From: Marinithermofilum abyssi
GTDB lineage: Bacteria; Bacillota; Bacilli; Thermoactinomycetales; DSM-45169
NCBI RefSeq assembly: GCF_014641195.1
Contig: NZ_BMHQ01000003.1
Coordinates: forward strand, 186,001-250,000
Direction: 5' to 3'
Length of the DNA stretch: 64,000 nucleotides
Shown: positions 1-8,711 of the stretch, piece after piece
Layout: each line of letters starts with the position of its first letter
Position numbering within the stretch: position 1 is the first letter of the stretch
The notes under the pieces: generated by a model
Databases searched by the model: none
What the model saw: the letters and a program-made list of their open reading frames with translations, nothing else
Told to the model about the DNA's origin: nothing
Position numbers and translations under genes: made by a program

Positions 1-465
1 TACTCCATAGCGAGCACGGCTGGCTTTCTCGCTTCCGGTGTATTGTACCCGATGGTCCGCTTTGCCATCGATCCGCTCTTGCAAAAGGGATCGGATACCA
101 AGTTCGTCGACGTAGGCCCGGCAGACGAATTTGGTCCTCAGCCGAAATCCGTGGAGTTTCATATCCAGCGGAAAGACGGATGGTACAAAAAGCCCGGCGG
201 TGAAAAAGCGACGGCTTGGGTGATGAAGACTGGCAGTGATATTTTGGCCTTATCTCCCATTTGTAAGCACTTGGGGTGTACAGTCAAATGGGAAGGCGGC
301 GGGCACAAAGACCACTATTATTGCCCCTGTCACGGCGGGTTGTACACCAAAGACGGAACAAACGTTCCGGGTACACCGCCCAATGCCCCGTTGGATATGT
401 ATGAAACCAAGGTGGAAAACGGCCGCTTGATGTTAGGTGCCGTTAAACCGCGAGGAGGGGCGTGA
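1..465 (+). CDS. qcrA: Menaquinol:cytochrome c reductase Rieske iron-sulfur subunit (5' truncated by window edge)
   Basis: Rieske subunit of the bc complex; takes electrons from menaquinol through a 2Fe-2S cluster on the outer face of the membrane. The reading frame is open from base 1, so the start and first residues lie outside the window; the visible part begins in a transmembrane helix. The cluster motifs CKHLGC and CPCHGG are both present with the usual spacing, giving the two Cys and two His ligands and the disulfide cysteines. Stop at 463-465. qcrB follows at once, as in Bacillus subtilis. Family assignment is secure. Confidence 0.97.
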   Translation, partial: YSIASTAGFLASGVLYPMVRFAIDPLLQKGSDTKFVDVGPADEFGPQPKSVEFHIQRKDGWYKKPGGEKATAWVMKTGSDILALSPICKHLGCTVKWEGGGHKDHYYCPCHGGLYTKDGTNVPGTPPNAPLDMYETKVENGRLMLGAVKPRGGA

Positions 466-470
466 CACGT

Positions 471-1142
471 ATGCTGAAAAGTATGTATGAATGGTTGGAT
501 AAGCGCATCGACATCACGCCGATGTGGCGGGATGTGGCGGACCATGAAGTCCCGGAGCACGTGAACCCGGCTCACCATTTCTCCGCTTTTATCTATTGCT
601 TTGGTGGGCTGACGTTTTTTATTGTGGTAATTCAGATCCTTTCAGGCATGTTCTTGACCATGTACTATGTTCCGGACATTGAGAACGCTTGGAAGAGTGT
701 TCATTATCTGCAAAATGAAATCGCATTCGGACAGATTGTCCGGGGAATGCATCACTGGGGAGCCAGTGTATCCATCGTGATGTTGTTCCTACATACCCTC
801 CGGGTGTTCTTCACAGGTTCCTACAAGCACCCCCGGGAATTCAACTGGGTGATCGGGATGCTGCTCTTTTTCGTGATGCTGGGTCTCGGTTTCACAGGGT
901 ACCTGCTGCCTTGGGATAACAAAGCCTACTTTGCTACCAAGGTCGGTATTGAAATCGCTGCGAGTGTTCCGATTATCGGGGATGCAGCCGCTTCATTCCT
1001 GCAAGGGGGAGAGGTTGTTGGGGCACAGACATTGGCGCGTTTCTTCGCCTTGCACGTCTTCTTCCTGCCAGGCATCCTGTTGGCCCTTTTGGGTGCCCAC
1101 TTCTTCCTGATTCGGAAGCAAGGAATTTCTGGGCCGCTATAA
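471..1142 (+). CDS. qcrB: Menaquinol:cytochrome c reductase cytochrome b subunit
   Basis: Cytochrome b6-type subunit, 223 aa, close to the 224 aa of B. subtilis QcrB. It holds the low- and high-potential hemes and the quinol site. Four hydrophobic helices are visible, with HHWGAS and FLHTLRVF in helix two, the GYLLPWD quinol-site region, and a second His pair in FFALHVFFLP. I chose ATG 471 because AGGAGGG at 453-459 lies about 11 bases upstream and the N-terminus MLKSMYEW matches the family; a GTG at 462 would sit on the ribosome site. Second gene of qcrABC. Confidence 0.97.
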   Translation: MLKSMYEWLDKRIDITPMWRDVADHEVPEHVNPAHHFSAFIYCFGGLTFFIVVIQILSGMFLTMYYVPDIENAWKSVHYLQNEIAFGQIVRGMHHWGASVSIVMLFLHTLRVFFTGSYKHPREFNWVIGMLLFFVMLGLGFTGYLLPWDNKAYFATKVGIEIAASVPIIGDAAASFLQGGEVVGAQTLARFFALHVFFLPGILLALLGAHFFLIRKQGISGPL

Positions 1143-1169
1143 GCTGAAAGTGTAAGGGGGGAGAGTTAC

Positions 1170-1982
1170 TTGGCACATAATCACGACGGAAAAGACAAAG
1201 AGGTTCATTACGTCGGGGACTCCCGGGTTCCTCAAAACAAGAAAAAGCTGTATCCCAAGGATTATTCCGAGTACCCTGGAAATACGGAGCCTTTCTTTCC
1301 GAACTTCCTGCTTAAGGAATGGATGGTTGCCGTCGTAGTCCTCGTAGGTTTCTTGGCGCTTGTGATGGCGGAAGAGCCTCCATTGGGAGAGCAAGCCGAC
1401 CCGACGAATACGGGCTTCTTACCGGTTCCGGACTGGTACTTCCTTTTCTTGTACCAGCTTCTGAAGTTTAAATGGGCATCCGGCCCCTTTGTAGTTGTGG
1501 GTACGGTCATTGTTCCTGGAATCGCTTTCACCGCCCTCCTTCTGGCTCCCTGGCTGGATCGCAGCAAGGAGCGCCGTCCTTTCAAACGCCCGGTGGCTAC
1601 GAGTTTGATGCTGATTAGCTTGGTGGCTATCGCCATTTTAACATGGGAAGCAGAGGACGAGCATGAGAAACAGCTGGCTTCGTTGCCTAAAGGAAGCTCT
1701 GAAGAAGATGTCAAAATCGTGGACCAGAATGATCCCGCTTACGAAATCTACAAAAACCAGGCTTGCGTCAATTGTCACGGGGAGCAGCTGGAAGGGATCA
1801 CGGGTCCGCCTCTGAAAGGGATCGGGGACGCATATAGTGCGGAACAGATTCAACATATCATGGATACAGGGAAAGGTCAGATGCCTGCCGGCATGTTCCA
1901 AGGAACACCGGAAGAAAAACGAAAGCTGGCAGAATGGCTAACCAAGCAGAAGACCGGAAAACCAAAGTCCACTGAACATTAA
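1170..1982 (+). CDS. qcrC: Menaquinol:cytochrome c reductase cytochrome b/c subunit
   Basis: Fusion subunit typical of Bacillales: an N-terminal part like subunit IV of b6f complexes (three membrane helices, with PDWYFLFLYQLLK) and a C-terminal cytochrome c domain. The heme c motif is CVNCH, and the Met ligand is probably in the GQMPAGMF segment. The start is TTG 1170, behind GGGGGGAGAG; 270 aa is normal length. It passes electrons from the Rieske protein to cytochrome c or an aa3 oxidase. Last gene of the qcr operon, followed by a terminator. Confidence 0.96.
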   Translation: MAHNHDGKDKEVHYVGDSRVPQNKKKLYPKDYSEYPGNTEPFFPNFLLKEWMVAVVVLVGFLALVMAEEPPLGEQADPTNTGFLPVPDWYFLFLYQLLKFKWASGPFVVVGTVIVPGIAFTALLLAPWLDRSKERRPFKRPVATSLMLISLVAIAILTWEAEDEHEKQLASLPKGSSEEDVKIVDQNDPAYEIYKNQACVNCHGEQLEGITGPPLKGIGDAYSAEQIQHIMDTGKGQMPAGMFQGTPEEKRKLAEWLTKQKTGKPKSTEH

Positions 1983-1997
1983 GAGAGAGAACCAGAG

Positions 1998-2030
1998 AAC
2001 CTGGCTGCATCCAGCGGTCAGGTTTTTTTT
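1998..2030 (+). terminator. Rho-independent terminator after qcrC
   Basis: Inverted arms AACCTG and CAGGTT with an inner GCTG/CAGC pairing and a small bulge, followed by eight T. It ends the qcrABC transcript 16 bases after the qcrC stop. Confidence 0.75.
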
Positions 2031-2058
2031 ATAATAGACTGCAAAGGAGGTGTTCACG

Positions 2059-2673
2059 TTGACACTTTTGTGGCGGTCGTTGATTCACCGGCTGGATGAT
2101 CCTGTCTTTCTGCGCCTGTTGTTTGTGGTGAATTTACTGGGTTCTATCTATGGATTTTATTGGTATAAAAATCAATTGGCGATGACAGAGCCAGCCTATC
2201 TCTGGTTTGTTCCCGACAGTCCAACGGCGAGTGCAGCATTTACGTTGGTACTGTTGCTGTACATATGGGGAAAACGGTCCCCGCTGCTGGAAGCTTTTGC
2301 TGCGGTAACCCTGTTCAAATACGGGATTTGGGCCGTTGCGATGATTGTGGCCGGTGCTGCCATGTCGGCAGGCTCCTTCTTTCATGCTCTTCATTGGACC
2401 GACTGGATGCTGATGATATCTCATCTGGGCATGGCGCTAGAAGGGGTATTGTATGTCCGGCTGTATACATTTGATTGGCGTCACTTGACGGTAGTCGGGT
2501 TATGGACATTATGGAATGATTGGATGGATTACGGAGTCGGCGTTCATCCTTGGCTGCCCAGTACCCTGGCCGGACAGGAAGGAATTGTGGCTGTTTTTAC
2601 TATCGGGTTAAGCTGGATCAGCCTCGGTCTGTTCGGGCTGCTGATTTGTATTCGTCCTCGCATGCTTCATTGA
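2059..2673 (+). CDS. ypjA: DUF1405 membrane protein, YpjA-like
   Basis: Integral membrane protein of unknown function, 204 aa with about six hydrophobic segments. Identified by the DUF1405-type N-terminus (LDDPVFLRLLF, then GSIYGFYWY) and by its place right after qcrC, where B. subtilis has ypjA. AAAGGAGG at 2043-2050 sets the start at TTG 2059, 8 bases on; the in-frame GTG at 2050 overlaps that site and is unlikely. The phrase ALHWTDWMLMISHLGMALEG in the middle is typical of the family. No catalytic motif is visible. Confidence 0.85.
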   Translation: MTLLWRSLIHRLDDPVFLRLLFVVNLLGSIYGFYWYKNQLAMTEPAYLWFVPDSPTASAAFTLVLLLYIWGKRSPLLEAFAAVTLFKYGIWAVAMIVAGAAMSAGSFFHALHWTDWMLMISHLGMALEGVLYVRLYTFDWRHLTVVGLWTLWNDWMDYGVGVHPWLPSTLAGQEGIVAVFTIGLSWISLGLFGLLICIRPRMLH

Positions 2674-2744
2674 GAGGTATCCCATTGACAATAGAGATGA
2701 AGGGAACAACAGTCCCGTCACTTCCATACCTTATCATCCACCTT

Positions 2745-2767
2745 TAGCCCGCCGCTTGTGCGGGCTA
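2745..2767 (+). terminator. Perfect hairpin between ypjA and ypjB
   Basis: Arms TAGCCCGC and GCGGGCTA with a 7-base loop. No T run follows, so it may be a pause or processing hairpin rather than a full terminator. It is 70 bases after ypjA and 69 before ypjB. Confidence 0.4.
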
Positions 2768-2835
2768 TATGCATGGCTGGGACAGGCAGAACATAGGATG
2801 GAGATAAGAGCGCGGGTCCGAGGGAGGAGAGAGCT

Positions 2836-3678
2836 TTGACACGAAAAATCATACAAAGCGGGAGAATGCTGATATGGGTGCTGGCGGTATCGATGGTCAT
2901 CGGGTTGATGCAACCTTTCGTCGCACAAGCGGAAACACAGGCTGACAGGGAGCAGTGGTCGGATTGGGCCAAGCAGCTGTCGGTTCAAGTAGAGAAGGGA
3001 GATTTGGAGGGAGCGCGTGAAACATTGGGCCGCCTGTCGGAAGGGTTTTCTCAGTCGGATCTGTCGGAACTGCACTTATCGGTGGAAGCGATTGAATCAT
3101 TGTCAGAGACGCTGATTGAGGCCGACCGGCAATTGAACCGGATCGTCCCCGAGCCTGCCGGATTGCATCAATCCACTCAACGGCTCTGGCTAGCATTTGA
3201 TGCGTTGTCTCATCCACACGAACCTTTGTGGCATCAGTATGAGTCCATTTTGGAGAAGGATATTGAACGGATGGAAAAAGCGGTACAACAAAAGAAGAAG
3301 GACGAAATCTACCGCAGTTATCTATCCTTGGCAAAGTCCGTCCGCCAGGTGGAGCCTGCATTGTATGTGGTGCATCAACCGGTAACGGTACAAAAAATCC
3401 ATTCATTGCTGCGTTTTTTGGACCGGGAAGCCCAATCGGATCCTGTTCGCGGACCTGCACTGAAACAAGGGCTGGCCCATCTGAAAAAATTGCTGCCCCC
3501 TCTGTTCAATGGAACCAAAGAGGAGGCGGCATTCGCTGCAGTGGAGCCATCGCCGCCGATCATTCCGGCATCGCTTTGCCTTGGCGGAAGCATTGCGTTG
3601 ATTCTTTCTTATGTAGCTTGGCGAAAATATCGGGTACCGCAGGTTATCCGTCGGTCTGTTCCGTCTTATCGAAGGTAA
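2836..3678 (+). CDS. ypjB: Sporulation protein YpjB
   Basis: 280 aa protein of the YpjB family, known in B. subtilis as a sporulation-linked protein whose loss gives a mild spore defect. Visible parts: a signal or anchor helix (residues about 12-32 ending in AQAE), a long helical outside domain rich in charged residues, and a C-terminal membrane helix near residues 243-260 with a basic tail. Start TTG 2836 lies behind GGGAGGAGAG. Its last 35 bases overlap the 3' end of the oppositely oriented ypjC. Assignment rests on topology, weak sequence likeness and synteny. Confidence 0.82.
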   Translation: MTRKIIQSGRMLIWVLAVSMVIGLMQPFVAQAETQADREQWSDWAKQLSVQVEKGDLEGARETLGRLSEGFSQSDLSELHLSVEAIESLSETLIEADRQLNRIVPEPAGLHQSTQRLWLAFDALSHPHEPLWHQYESILEKDIERMEKAVQQKKKDEIYRSYLSLAKSVRQVEPALYVVHQPVTVQKIHSLLRFLDREAQSDPVRGPALKQGLAHLKKLLPPLFNGTKEEAAFAAVEPSPPIIPASLCLGGSIALILSYVAWRKYRVPQVIRRSVPSYRR

Positions 3679-4501
3679 AACCTTCTCCCAATACGTCACG
3701 GACATCGTGCACAACAACAAAGGCATAAGGGTCGACGGAGTGAACCAATTGTTTCAGGCGGGGGAGTTCGTTTCGGCTTAAGACCACATAGAGCACTTCC
3801 CGGTCGGTACCTGTGTAGCCCCCCCGGCCTTTTAAAAGGGTGACGCCCCGATCCATTTCGCTGGTGATTTTGTTGGAAATGCCGACAGCGGAGTTGGAGA
3901 TGATCGTAGCGGCTTTCGCTGCATCCAATCCTTCGACTACAAAGTCGATCACACGTGCACCGATAAAGACGGCGACGACGGTATACATGGCTTTTTCCCG
4001 GCCGATGATAAAGGCGGATGCGGAGATAACGCCTAGATCAAAGAGAAACATCGCCCGGCCAATGCTCCAGTCGAAGTATTTGTTGGCCAATCGGGCGATG
4101 ATATCGACACCGCCGGTAGTTCCGCCGGTACGGAAAATCAAGCCGAGACCCAGTCCCACACAAACGCCGGTGTATAGTGCAGCCAACAGCGGATCTCCCG
4201 GAATAGGCTCTCCCCAGCCTTTTGTGATTTCCAGACCAAGGGAGACAGCGACCGTTCCAATGATGGTATATATCAGGGTGCGCTTGCCGAATACTTTGTA
4301 ACCGATAAAGAAGAGGGGGATATTGAGGGAAAGAATGACAACTCCTGGTGACCATCCGAACAAATAGTAGAAAATCAGTGCAATACCCGTAAAACCGCCT
4401 TCGGAGAGTTGATTGGAAATGGCAAAATAGTTGATCCCGAAGGCAAAAATAAAAGAACCGACAAAGATGGCGGCAATGTTTTTGGCGTGCTTCTGAATCA
4501 T
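3644..4501 (-). CDS. ypjC: YitT family membrane protein, YpjC-like
   Basis: 285 aa: five to six membrane helices (GGFTGIALIFYYLFG, then GTTGGVDIIARL) followed by a cytoplasmic DUF2179 domain at about residues 220-280 (VLYVVLSRNELPRLKQLV). Relatives are membrane proteins of unknown substrate. The start at 4501 is chosen because TAGGAGGCG lies five bases upstream on the minus strand; the frame runs open further up without a ribosome site. It is convergent with ypjB and divergent from ypjD, matching the B. subtilis order. Confidence 0.88.
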   Translation of the reverse strand: MIQKHAKNIAAIFVGSFIFAFGINYFAISNQLSEGGFTGIALIFYYLFGWSPGVVILSLNIPLFFIGYKVFGKRTLIYTIIGTVAVSLGLEITKGWGEPIPGDPLLAALYTGVCVGLGLGLIFRTGGTTGGVDIIARLANKYFDWSIGRAMFLFDLGVISASAFIIGREKAMYTVVAVFIGARVIDFVVEGLDAAKAATIISNSAVGISNKITSEMDRGVTLLKGRGGYTGTDREVLYVVLSRNELPRLKQLVHSVDPYAFVVVHDVRDVLGEGFTFDKTEQTDG

Positions 4502-4730
4502 GGGTTCGCCTCCTACCCTTTTTCTTTTTTTTAGATTGTGTGAACCATTCACTTCCTATACCAAGATGGATGGCAGTGGGAAAAACGATGTGAAGCAGGA
4601 TCTCGCTCCGGCCATTACGCTATATTATAACCGGGGGATCAGGGATGAGCAATGAGTCGCGATGTTTGTCAATGTGGATCGATTGGGTTACCATGATAGA
4701 AGGTTTGAATGAACAAGCGGGGGATGCTCA

Positions 4731-5060
4731 TTGGAAGAAAAAACAATGAAACAGATGCAGCAAGTGGTGGACAAATATATCTCTCAATTTAAGGAAGGGT
4801 ATTTTCATCCGTTGTCGATGTTGGCTCGGATGACAGAAGAAGTGGGGGAGTTGGCCCGGGAAGTGAATCATCGCTTTGGGGAAAAGCCCAAAAAAGCCGA
4901 AGAAGAGGAGAAAAGCATGGAGATGGAGTTGGGCGATATGCTGTTTATTTTGATTTGCTTCGCCAACTCGCTCCATATCGACCTGGAGGATGCCTTTGAT
5001 CGTGTGATGCACAAATACAATACCCGGGATGCCGACCGGTGGACCCGGGTGGAGGAATGA
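4731..5060 (+). CDS. ypjD: MazG-like nucleotide pyrophosphohydrolase YpjD
   Basis: 109 aa all-alpha NTP pyrophosphohydrolase, a likely house-cleaning enzyme that hydrolyses nucleoside triphosphates to monophosphate and pyrophosphate. The Mg-binding helices show MTEEVGELAREVNH and MEMELGDMLF, the EExxE...ExxD pattern of the MazG fold. The length and the ending RDADRWTR match the B. subtilis protein closely. Start TTG 4731 follows GCGGGGG by seven bases; ATG 4746 is an alternative. dapB follows with 62 bases between stop and start, so co-transcription is likely. Confidence 0.92.
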   Translation: MEEKTMKQMQQVVDKYISQFKEGYFHPLSMLARMTEEVGELAREVNHRFGEKPKKAEEEEKSMEMELGDMLFILICFANSLHIDLEDAFDRVMHKYNTRDADRWTRVEE

Positions 5061-5122
5061 ATCTTACATACCAACCAGATAGGGAGCAACGAGGAGGGAA
5101 AGGCGCAAGACGCCGTTCATAT

Positions 5123-5926
5123 ATGAAACAGATACGAGTAGCTGTAGCTGGAGCTAACGGACGGATGGGACAAGAAGTGGTCAAAATGATTCAGTCATCC
5201 GACAATCTGACGTTGGTTCGCGGGATTTCCCGCTCGCAATACGGAAAAGATGTAGGTGAAGTAGCGGGAATCGGCCCGATCGGGGTTACCTTTACGGATT
5301 CGCTGGATGAGGTGCTGGCCAAAGACCGTCCGGATGTATTGGTGGATTTCACGGTTCCGGATGTGGTGAAAAAGAATATGGAACTGGCGATAGATGCAGG
5401 AGTCCGTCCGGTGGTGGGCACTTCGGGTCTGTCGGAAGAGGAAATTCAGGAGCTGCAAGAGCTGGCGAAAAAAAAGGGAGTCGGAGCGATCATTGCTCCC
5501 AACTTTGCCATTGGGGCGGTCCTAATGATGGTGTTTGCGGCGAAAGCAGCAAAATATATGCCCCATGTGGAAATTATCGAAATGCATCATGATCAGAAGC
5601 TGGATGCCCCATCCGGAACTGCAGTAAAGACAGCCGAATTGATTGCCCAGGAACGGGAAGAACTGAAACAAGGGCATCCCGAGGAAAAGGAAACCTGGGA
5701 AGGAGCACGGGGAGCTTACAAGAACGGATTTCGTGTTCACAGTGTGCGGTTGCCGGGGCTGGTGGCGCACCAGGAGGTGCTGTTCGGCGGTTCCGGTCAA
5801 ATGTTGACGTTGCGGCATGATTCGCTGAACCGGGAATCGTTTATGCCGGGTGTAAAGTTGGCCGTGGAAAAGGTGATGGAGTTGGATCGTCTGGTTTACG
5901 GTTTAGAGAATATCCTGGACTTGTAA
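5123..5926 (+). CDS. dapB: 4-hydroxy-tetrahydrodipicolinate reductase
   Basis: Reduces hydroxy-tetrahydrodipicolinate with NAD(P)H on the lysine and meso-diaminopimelate route, which also feeds dipicolinate for spores. Rossmann motif VAGANGRMGQE at the N-terminus, VVGTSGLSEE in the middle, the catalytic EMHHDQKLDAPSGT signature near residue 160 and the C-terminal VYGLENI. 267 aa is normal. ATG 5123 gives the family N-terminus MKQIRV; the nearest good ribosome site (GAGGAGGG near 5091) is about 22 bases away, and an earlier ATG at 5057 overlapping the ypjD stop would add 22 unusual residues, so the start is not fully settled. Confidence 0.95.
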   Translation: MKQIRVAVAGANGRMGQEVVKMIQSSDNLTLVRGISRSQYGKDVGEVAGIGPIGVTFTDSLDEVLAKDRPDVLVDFTVPDVVKKNMELAIDAGVRPVVGTSGLSEEEIQELQELAKKKGVGAIIAPNFAIGAVLMMVFAAKAAKYMPHVEIIEMHHDQKLDAPSGTAVKTAELIAQEREELKQGHPEEKETWEGARGAYKNGFRVHSVRLPGLVAHQEVLFGGSGQMLTLRHDSLNRESFMPGVKLAVEKVMELDRLVYGLENILDL

Positions 5927-5939
5927 AGGAGCGAAGGGA

Positions 5940-6926
5940 GTGCAACCGGCTAGCGGTAAATACTCTTTGTTGTGGGGGGAGACTCCCATTCAGCCCCTCC
6001 CCCGGTTTGCTGAAAAGATCGGGGTGAAAAGCTGCTGGATCAAACGGGATGACCTCACAGGATTTGCTTTTGGCGGCAACAAACTGCGGAAGTTGGAGTA
6101 TTTGTTGGCAGATGCGTTGAGTCAGAAGTGTGATCTGATTATCACCGGAGGCAGTCCTCAATCGAACCACGCCCGGTTGACGGCGGCCGCAGCCCGTCGG
6201 GCAGGATTGGATGTGTGGTTGTGTTTTGCCGGGAATACGCTGGGTCAGGTTCAAGGGAATTTGCTCTTGGATCAGTTAATGGATGCCCGTTTGATTTTGA
6301 CGGGGGTCTATGGCTCGGAAGATTTGTTGACAGCGATGCATGAACAGGCGGAAGCAGCTCGCCGCGAGGGATACCGACCCTATGTGATACCGGTGGGAGG
6401 ATCTTCTCCAGTAGGCGATTATGGGTATGTCAAGGCATGGGAGTCCTGTTGGCAACAGGTCCGAGAGGAAGGGCTGCCTTCCTTTGACCGGATTGTCCTA
6501 CCGGTTGGCAGTGGGGGCACTATCGCGGGTTTATGGGTGGGAAACCAGTTGAACCCTGCACCGGCCCGGTTGACCGGGATCAGCGCATGGATGGAAAAAG
6601 ACGAGCTGGAACAAGAGATATACCGCCTGATCAGGGATCTTCTGCCCTATGTAGGGCTAGAAACAGCCGATTGGACTGAAGGGCTTCCTGAACTACACGA
6701 CGACTATATCGGGCGAAAGTACGGAGTCCCGTCCCCGGATGGAAATGAAGCGATTCGATTGTTGGCGCAGACGGAAGGGATATTTACCGATCCCATCTAC
6801 ACGGGAAAAGCGTTGGCCGGGTTGATCGATATAGCAGCCAAACAAGATTGTTCGGAAGAACATGTGCTGTTTTGGCATACTGGAGGGACTCCGGCGCTCT
6901 TTACCCATGCCGCATCGATGACATAG
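5940..6926 (+). CDS. PLP-dependent D-cysteine desulfhydrase / ACC deaminase family enzyme
   Basis: 328 aa pyridoxal phosphate enzyme of the fold type II family that contains D-cysteine desulfhydrase and 1-aminocyclopropane-1-carboxylate deaminase. The PLP lysine is in FGGNKLRKLEY, followed by SPQSNHARLTAAAA and a phosphate loop PVGSGGTIAG. D-cysteine desulfhydrase, giving pyruvate, sulfide and ammonia, is the usual role in Bacilli, but the substrate cannot be fixed from sequence alone. Start GTG 5940 with AAGGAG at 5926-5931. Only 13 bases separate it from dapB; B. subtilis does not have it here. Confidence 0.85.
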   Translation: MQPASGKYSLLWGETPIQPLPRFAEKIGVKSCWIKRDDLTGFAFGGNKLRKLEYLLADALSQKCDLIITGGSPQSNHARLTAAAARRAGLDVWLCFAGNTLGQVQGNLLLDQLMDARLILTGVYGSEDLLTAMHEQAEAARREGYRPYVIPVGGSSPVGDYGYVKAWESCWQQVREEGLPSFDRIVLPVGSGGTIAGLWVGNQLNPAPARLTGISAWMEKDELEQEIYRLIRDLLPYVGLETADWTEGLPELHDDYIGRKYGVPSPDGNEAIRLLAQTEGIFTDPIYTGKALAGLIDIAAKQDCSEEHVLFWHTGGTPALFTHAASMT

Positions 6927-6943
6927 GAAGAAAGAATAGGGAA

Positions 6944-6982
6944 ACAAGCGGTCAAACAGATGCGACCGCTTGTTCTTTTTCC
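6944..6982 (+). terminator. Strong terminator after the D-cysteine desulfhydrase-like gene
   Basis: Ten-base perfect arms ACAAGCGGTC (6944-6953) and GACCGCTTGT (6964-6973), ten-base loop, then TTCTTTTT-type tail. It closes the ypjD-dapB-desulfhydrase transcript. Confidence 0.9.
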
Positions 6983-7352
6983 ATTTGGGCAGTTGTCCGG
7001 GGTCAGGGTGTTCTATCCGTAAGGCAATGGTTGTATAAGAGAGGCGTGATCGTTAGATAACCCAAAACCATCACGAAGTAAAGGAATTCCCCATAGTCCA
7101 GCGAAAGCATAAAAGGTGGAGTTTGTCCCGAGGAAACCAAGATGTCTTTTCCCGGGATGCAACGCGACCGTTTCCTCAGACTCATGATATACGGAGATCC
7201 ATTCCCTTCAAGTTTTGGATTTCCGAAGGGAATCAGCTTCTTTGTCATGCGGAGAAAAATTGAGATTCCTTACCGAGCCCCTCTTTTCTTCAGCGAATAA
7301 AAATAATATTATGAAGATAGCGTTTTTTGAAAATATATATAGGAGGGTTAAT
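6983..7352. other. Non-coding gap before the transporter gene
   Basis: About 370 bases with no convincing gene. A short minus-strand frame (7003-7248) ends in a hydrophobic stretch (YFVMVLGYLTITPLLY) that might be debris of a membrane protein gene, but it lacks a ribosome site. The last 60 bases are A+T-rich and carry the promoter region and the AGGAGGG ribosome site (7341-7347) of the transporter at 7353. Confidence 0.5.
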
Positions 7353-8675
7353 ATGAACACCACGGAAACGCCGACTTCTCCCTCCCCCAGTCCCCACCCG
7401 GGGGAAAAGCTGCCCGTACGGGCATTGATCGCCAGTCTGGCTGGAACGGCGATCGAGTGGTACGACTTCTTCCTGTATGGCATCGCTGCCGCTCTCGTTT
7501 TCAGCAAAATCTTTTTTCCGACCGGCATGGATCCGTTTATCGCACTGCTTTTGTCTTACGCCACCTTCGGCATCCCCTTTTTTATCCGACCCCTCGGGGG
7601 GCTGGTGTTCAGTCATATCGGGGACCGGATCGGCCGAAAGAAGACCTTGATCTATACCCTCATGCTCATGGGAATCGCCACGGTCCTAATCGGACTTCTT
7701 CCCGGCTATGAGACCATCGGCATCGCCGCCCCCATCCTGCTCACCCTTCTGCGGGTGGTGCAGGGAATCGGGATCGGCGGGGAGTGGGGCGGTGCCGTTC
7801 TTTTGGCCGTGGAGTACTCCTCCAACCGGCGCCGGGGCTTCTTCGGAAGCGTGCCTCAAATGGGGGTCCCCTTGGGATTGCTTCTCGGGACATTGGCCAT
7901 GACCCTCGTCTCCCTAATGCCGGAAAAACTTTTTCTCTCCTGGGGTTGGCGGATCCCCTTTATCCTGAGCTTCGTCCTGGTTGTCGTAGGCCTTTGGATT
8001 CGGAAGGGGATCGATGAAACCCCGGCATTCCAAAAAAACCTCAAACAAGGCAATATCTCCAGGGTGCCGTTGCTTGACACCTTCCGCCACCACTGGAAGT
8101 CGGTCCTTCTATCCACCGGGATGAAAGTGGTCGAAACAGCACCTTTCTATATTTTCTCGACCTATATCATCTCCTACGCCACCGCGGAACAGGGGTACTC
8201 CAACAGCATCGTGTTAAACGCCATCACCCTCGCTACCTTCGTTTCCTGCCTGATGATTCCGCTAATGGGTATCCTATCCGACCGCATCGGCCGCAAACCG
8301 GTTTACATCGGCGGAACCGTCGGAATTATACTGGTTGCCTTCCCTTACTTTTATCTGGTGGAAACAAAGTCGACCCTTCTGTTTACACTGGGCAGTGTGC
8401 TTGCCCTGGGAATCATCTGGTCGGCAGTGACAGGGGTGCTGGGCACCCTATATTCGGAGGTCTTCTCCACCCGTGTCCGCTACACCGGCGTGACATTGGG
8501 GTATCAGCTGGGAGCCGCCCTGGCCGGGGGAACGGCACCTATGATCGCCGCGGCCCTCGTCCGTCAGGCGGGAGGTGTTTGGACACCGTTGGCATTTTAC
8601 CTTATCATCACGGGAGCCATCTCCCTTCTCTCCATTTGGGTGATCAAGGAAACCCGGGGAAGTGAGCTCACCTGA
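7353..8675 (+). CDS. MFS transporter, metabolite:H+ symporter (MHS) family
   Basis: 440 aa, twelve membrane helices. Features of the MHS branch (ShiA/ProP/KgtP-like): IEWYDFFLYG in helix one, the loop GDRIGRKK between helices two and three, RVVQGIGIGGEWGGA in helix four, and a second GILSDRIGRKP in the C half. It should carry an organic acid, betaine or amino acid with protons; the substrate is unknown. ATG 7353 follows AGGAGGG by five bases. Third codon positions are markedly rich in C and G compared with dapB and mgsA, a sign of separate origin. It precedes the cyclodeaminase-like gene by 36 bases, so the two probably share a transcript. Confidence 0.9.
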   Translation: MNTTETPTSPSPSPHPGEKLPVRALIASLAGTAIEWYDFFLYGIAAALVFSKIFFPTGMDPFIALLLSYATFGIPFFIRPLGGLVFSHIGDRIGRKKTLIYTLMLMGIATVLIGLLPGYETIGIAAPILLTLLRVVQGIGIGGEWGGAVLLAVEYSSNRRRGFFGSVPQMGVPLGLLLGTLAMTLVSLMPEKLFLSWGWRIPFILSFVLVVVGLWIRKGIDETPAFQKNLKQGNISRVPLLDTFRHHWKSVLLSTGMKVVETAPFYIFSTYIISYATAEQGYSNSIVLNAITLATFVSCLMIPLMGILSDRIGRKPVYIGGTVGIILVAFPYFYLVETKSTLLFTLGSVLALGIIWSAVTGVLGTLYSEVFSTRVRYTGVTLGYQLGAALAGGTAPMIAAALVRQAGGVWTPLAFYLIITGAISLLSIWVIKETRGSELT

Positions 8676-8711
8676 GCCGGAATGAATGAGAGTAACTGAA
8701 GGAGTGATCAT

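Noticed and set aside
7003-7248. Minus-strand frame with a hydrophobic end
   Set aside because: No ribosome site, no family likeness, short; kept only as possible debris in the gap entry.
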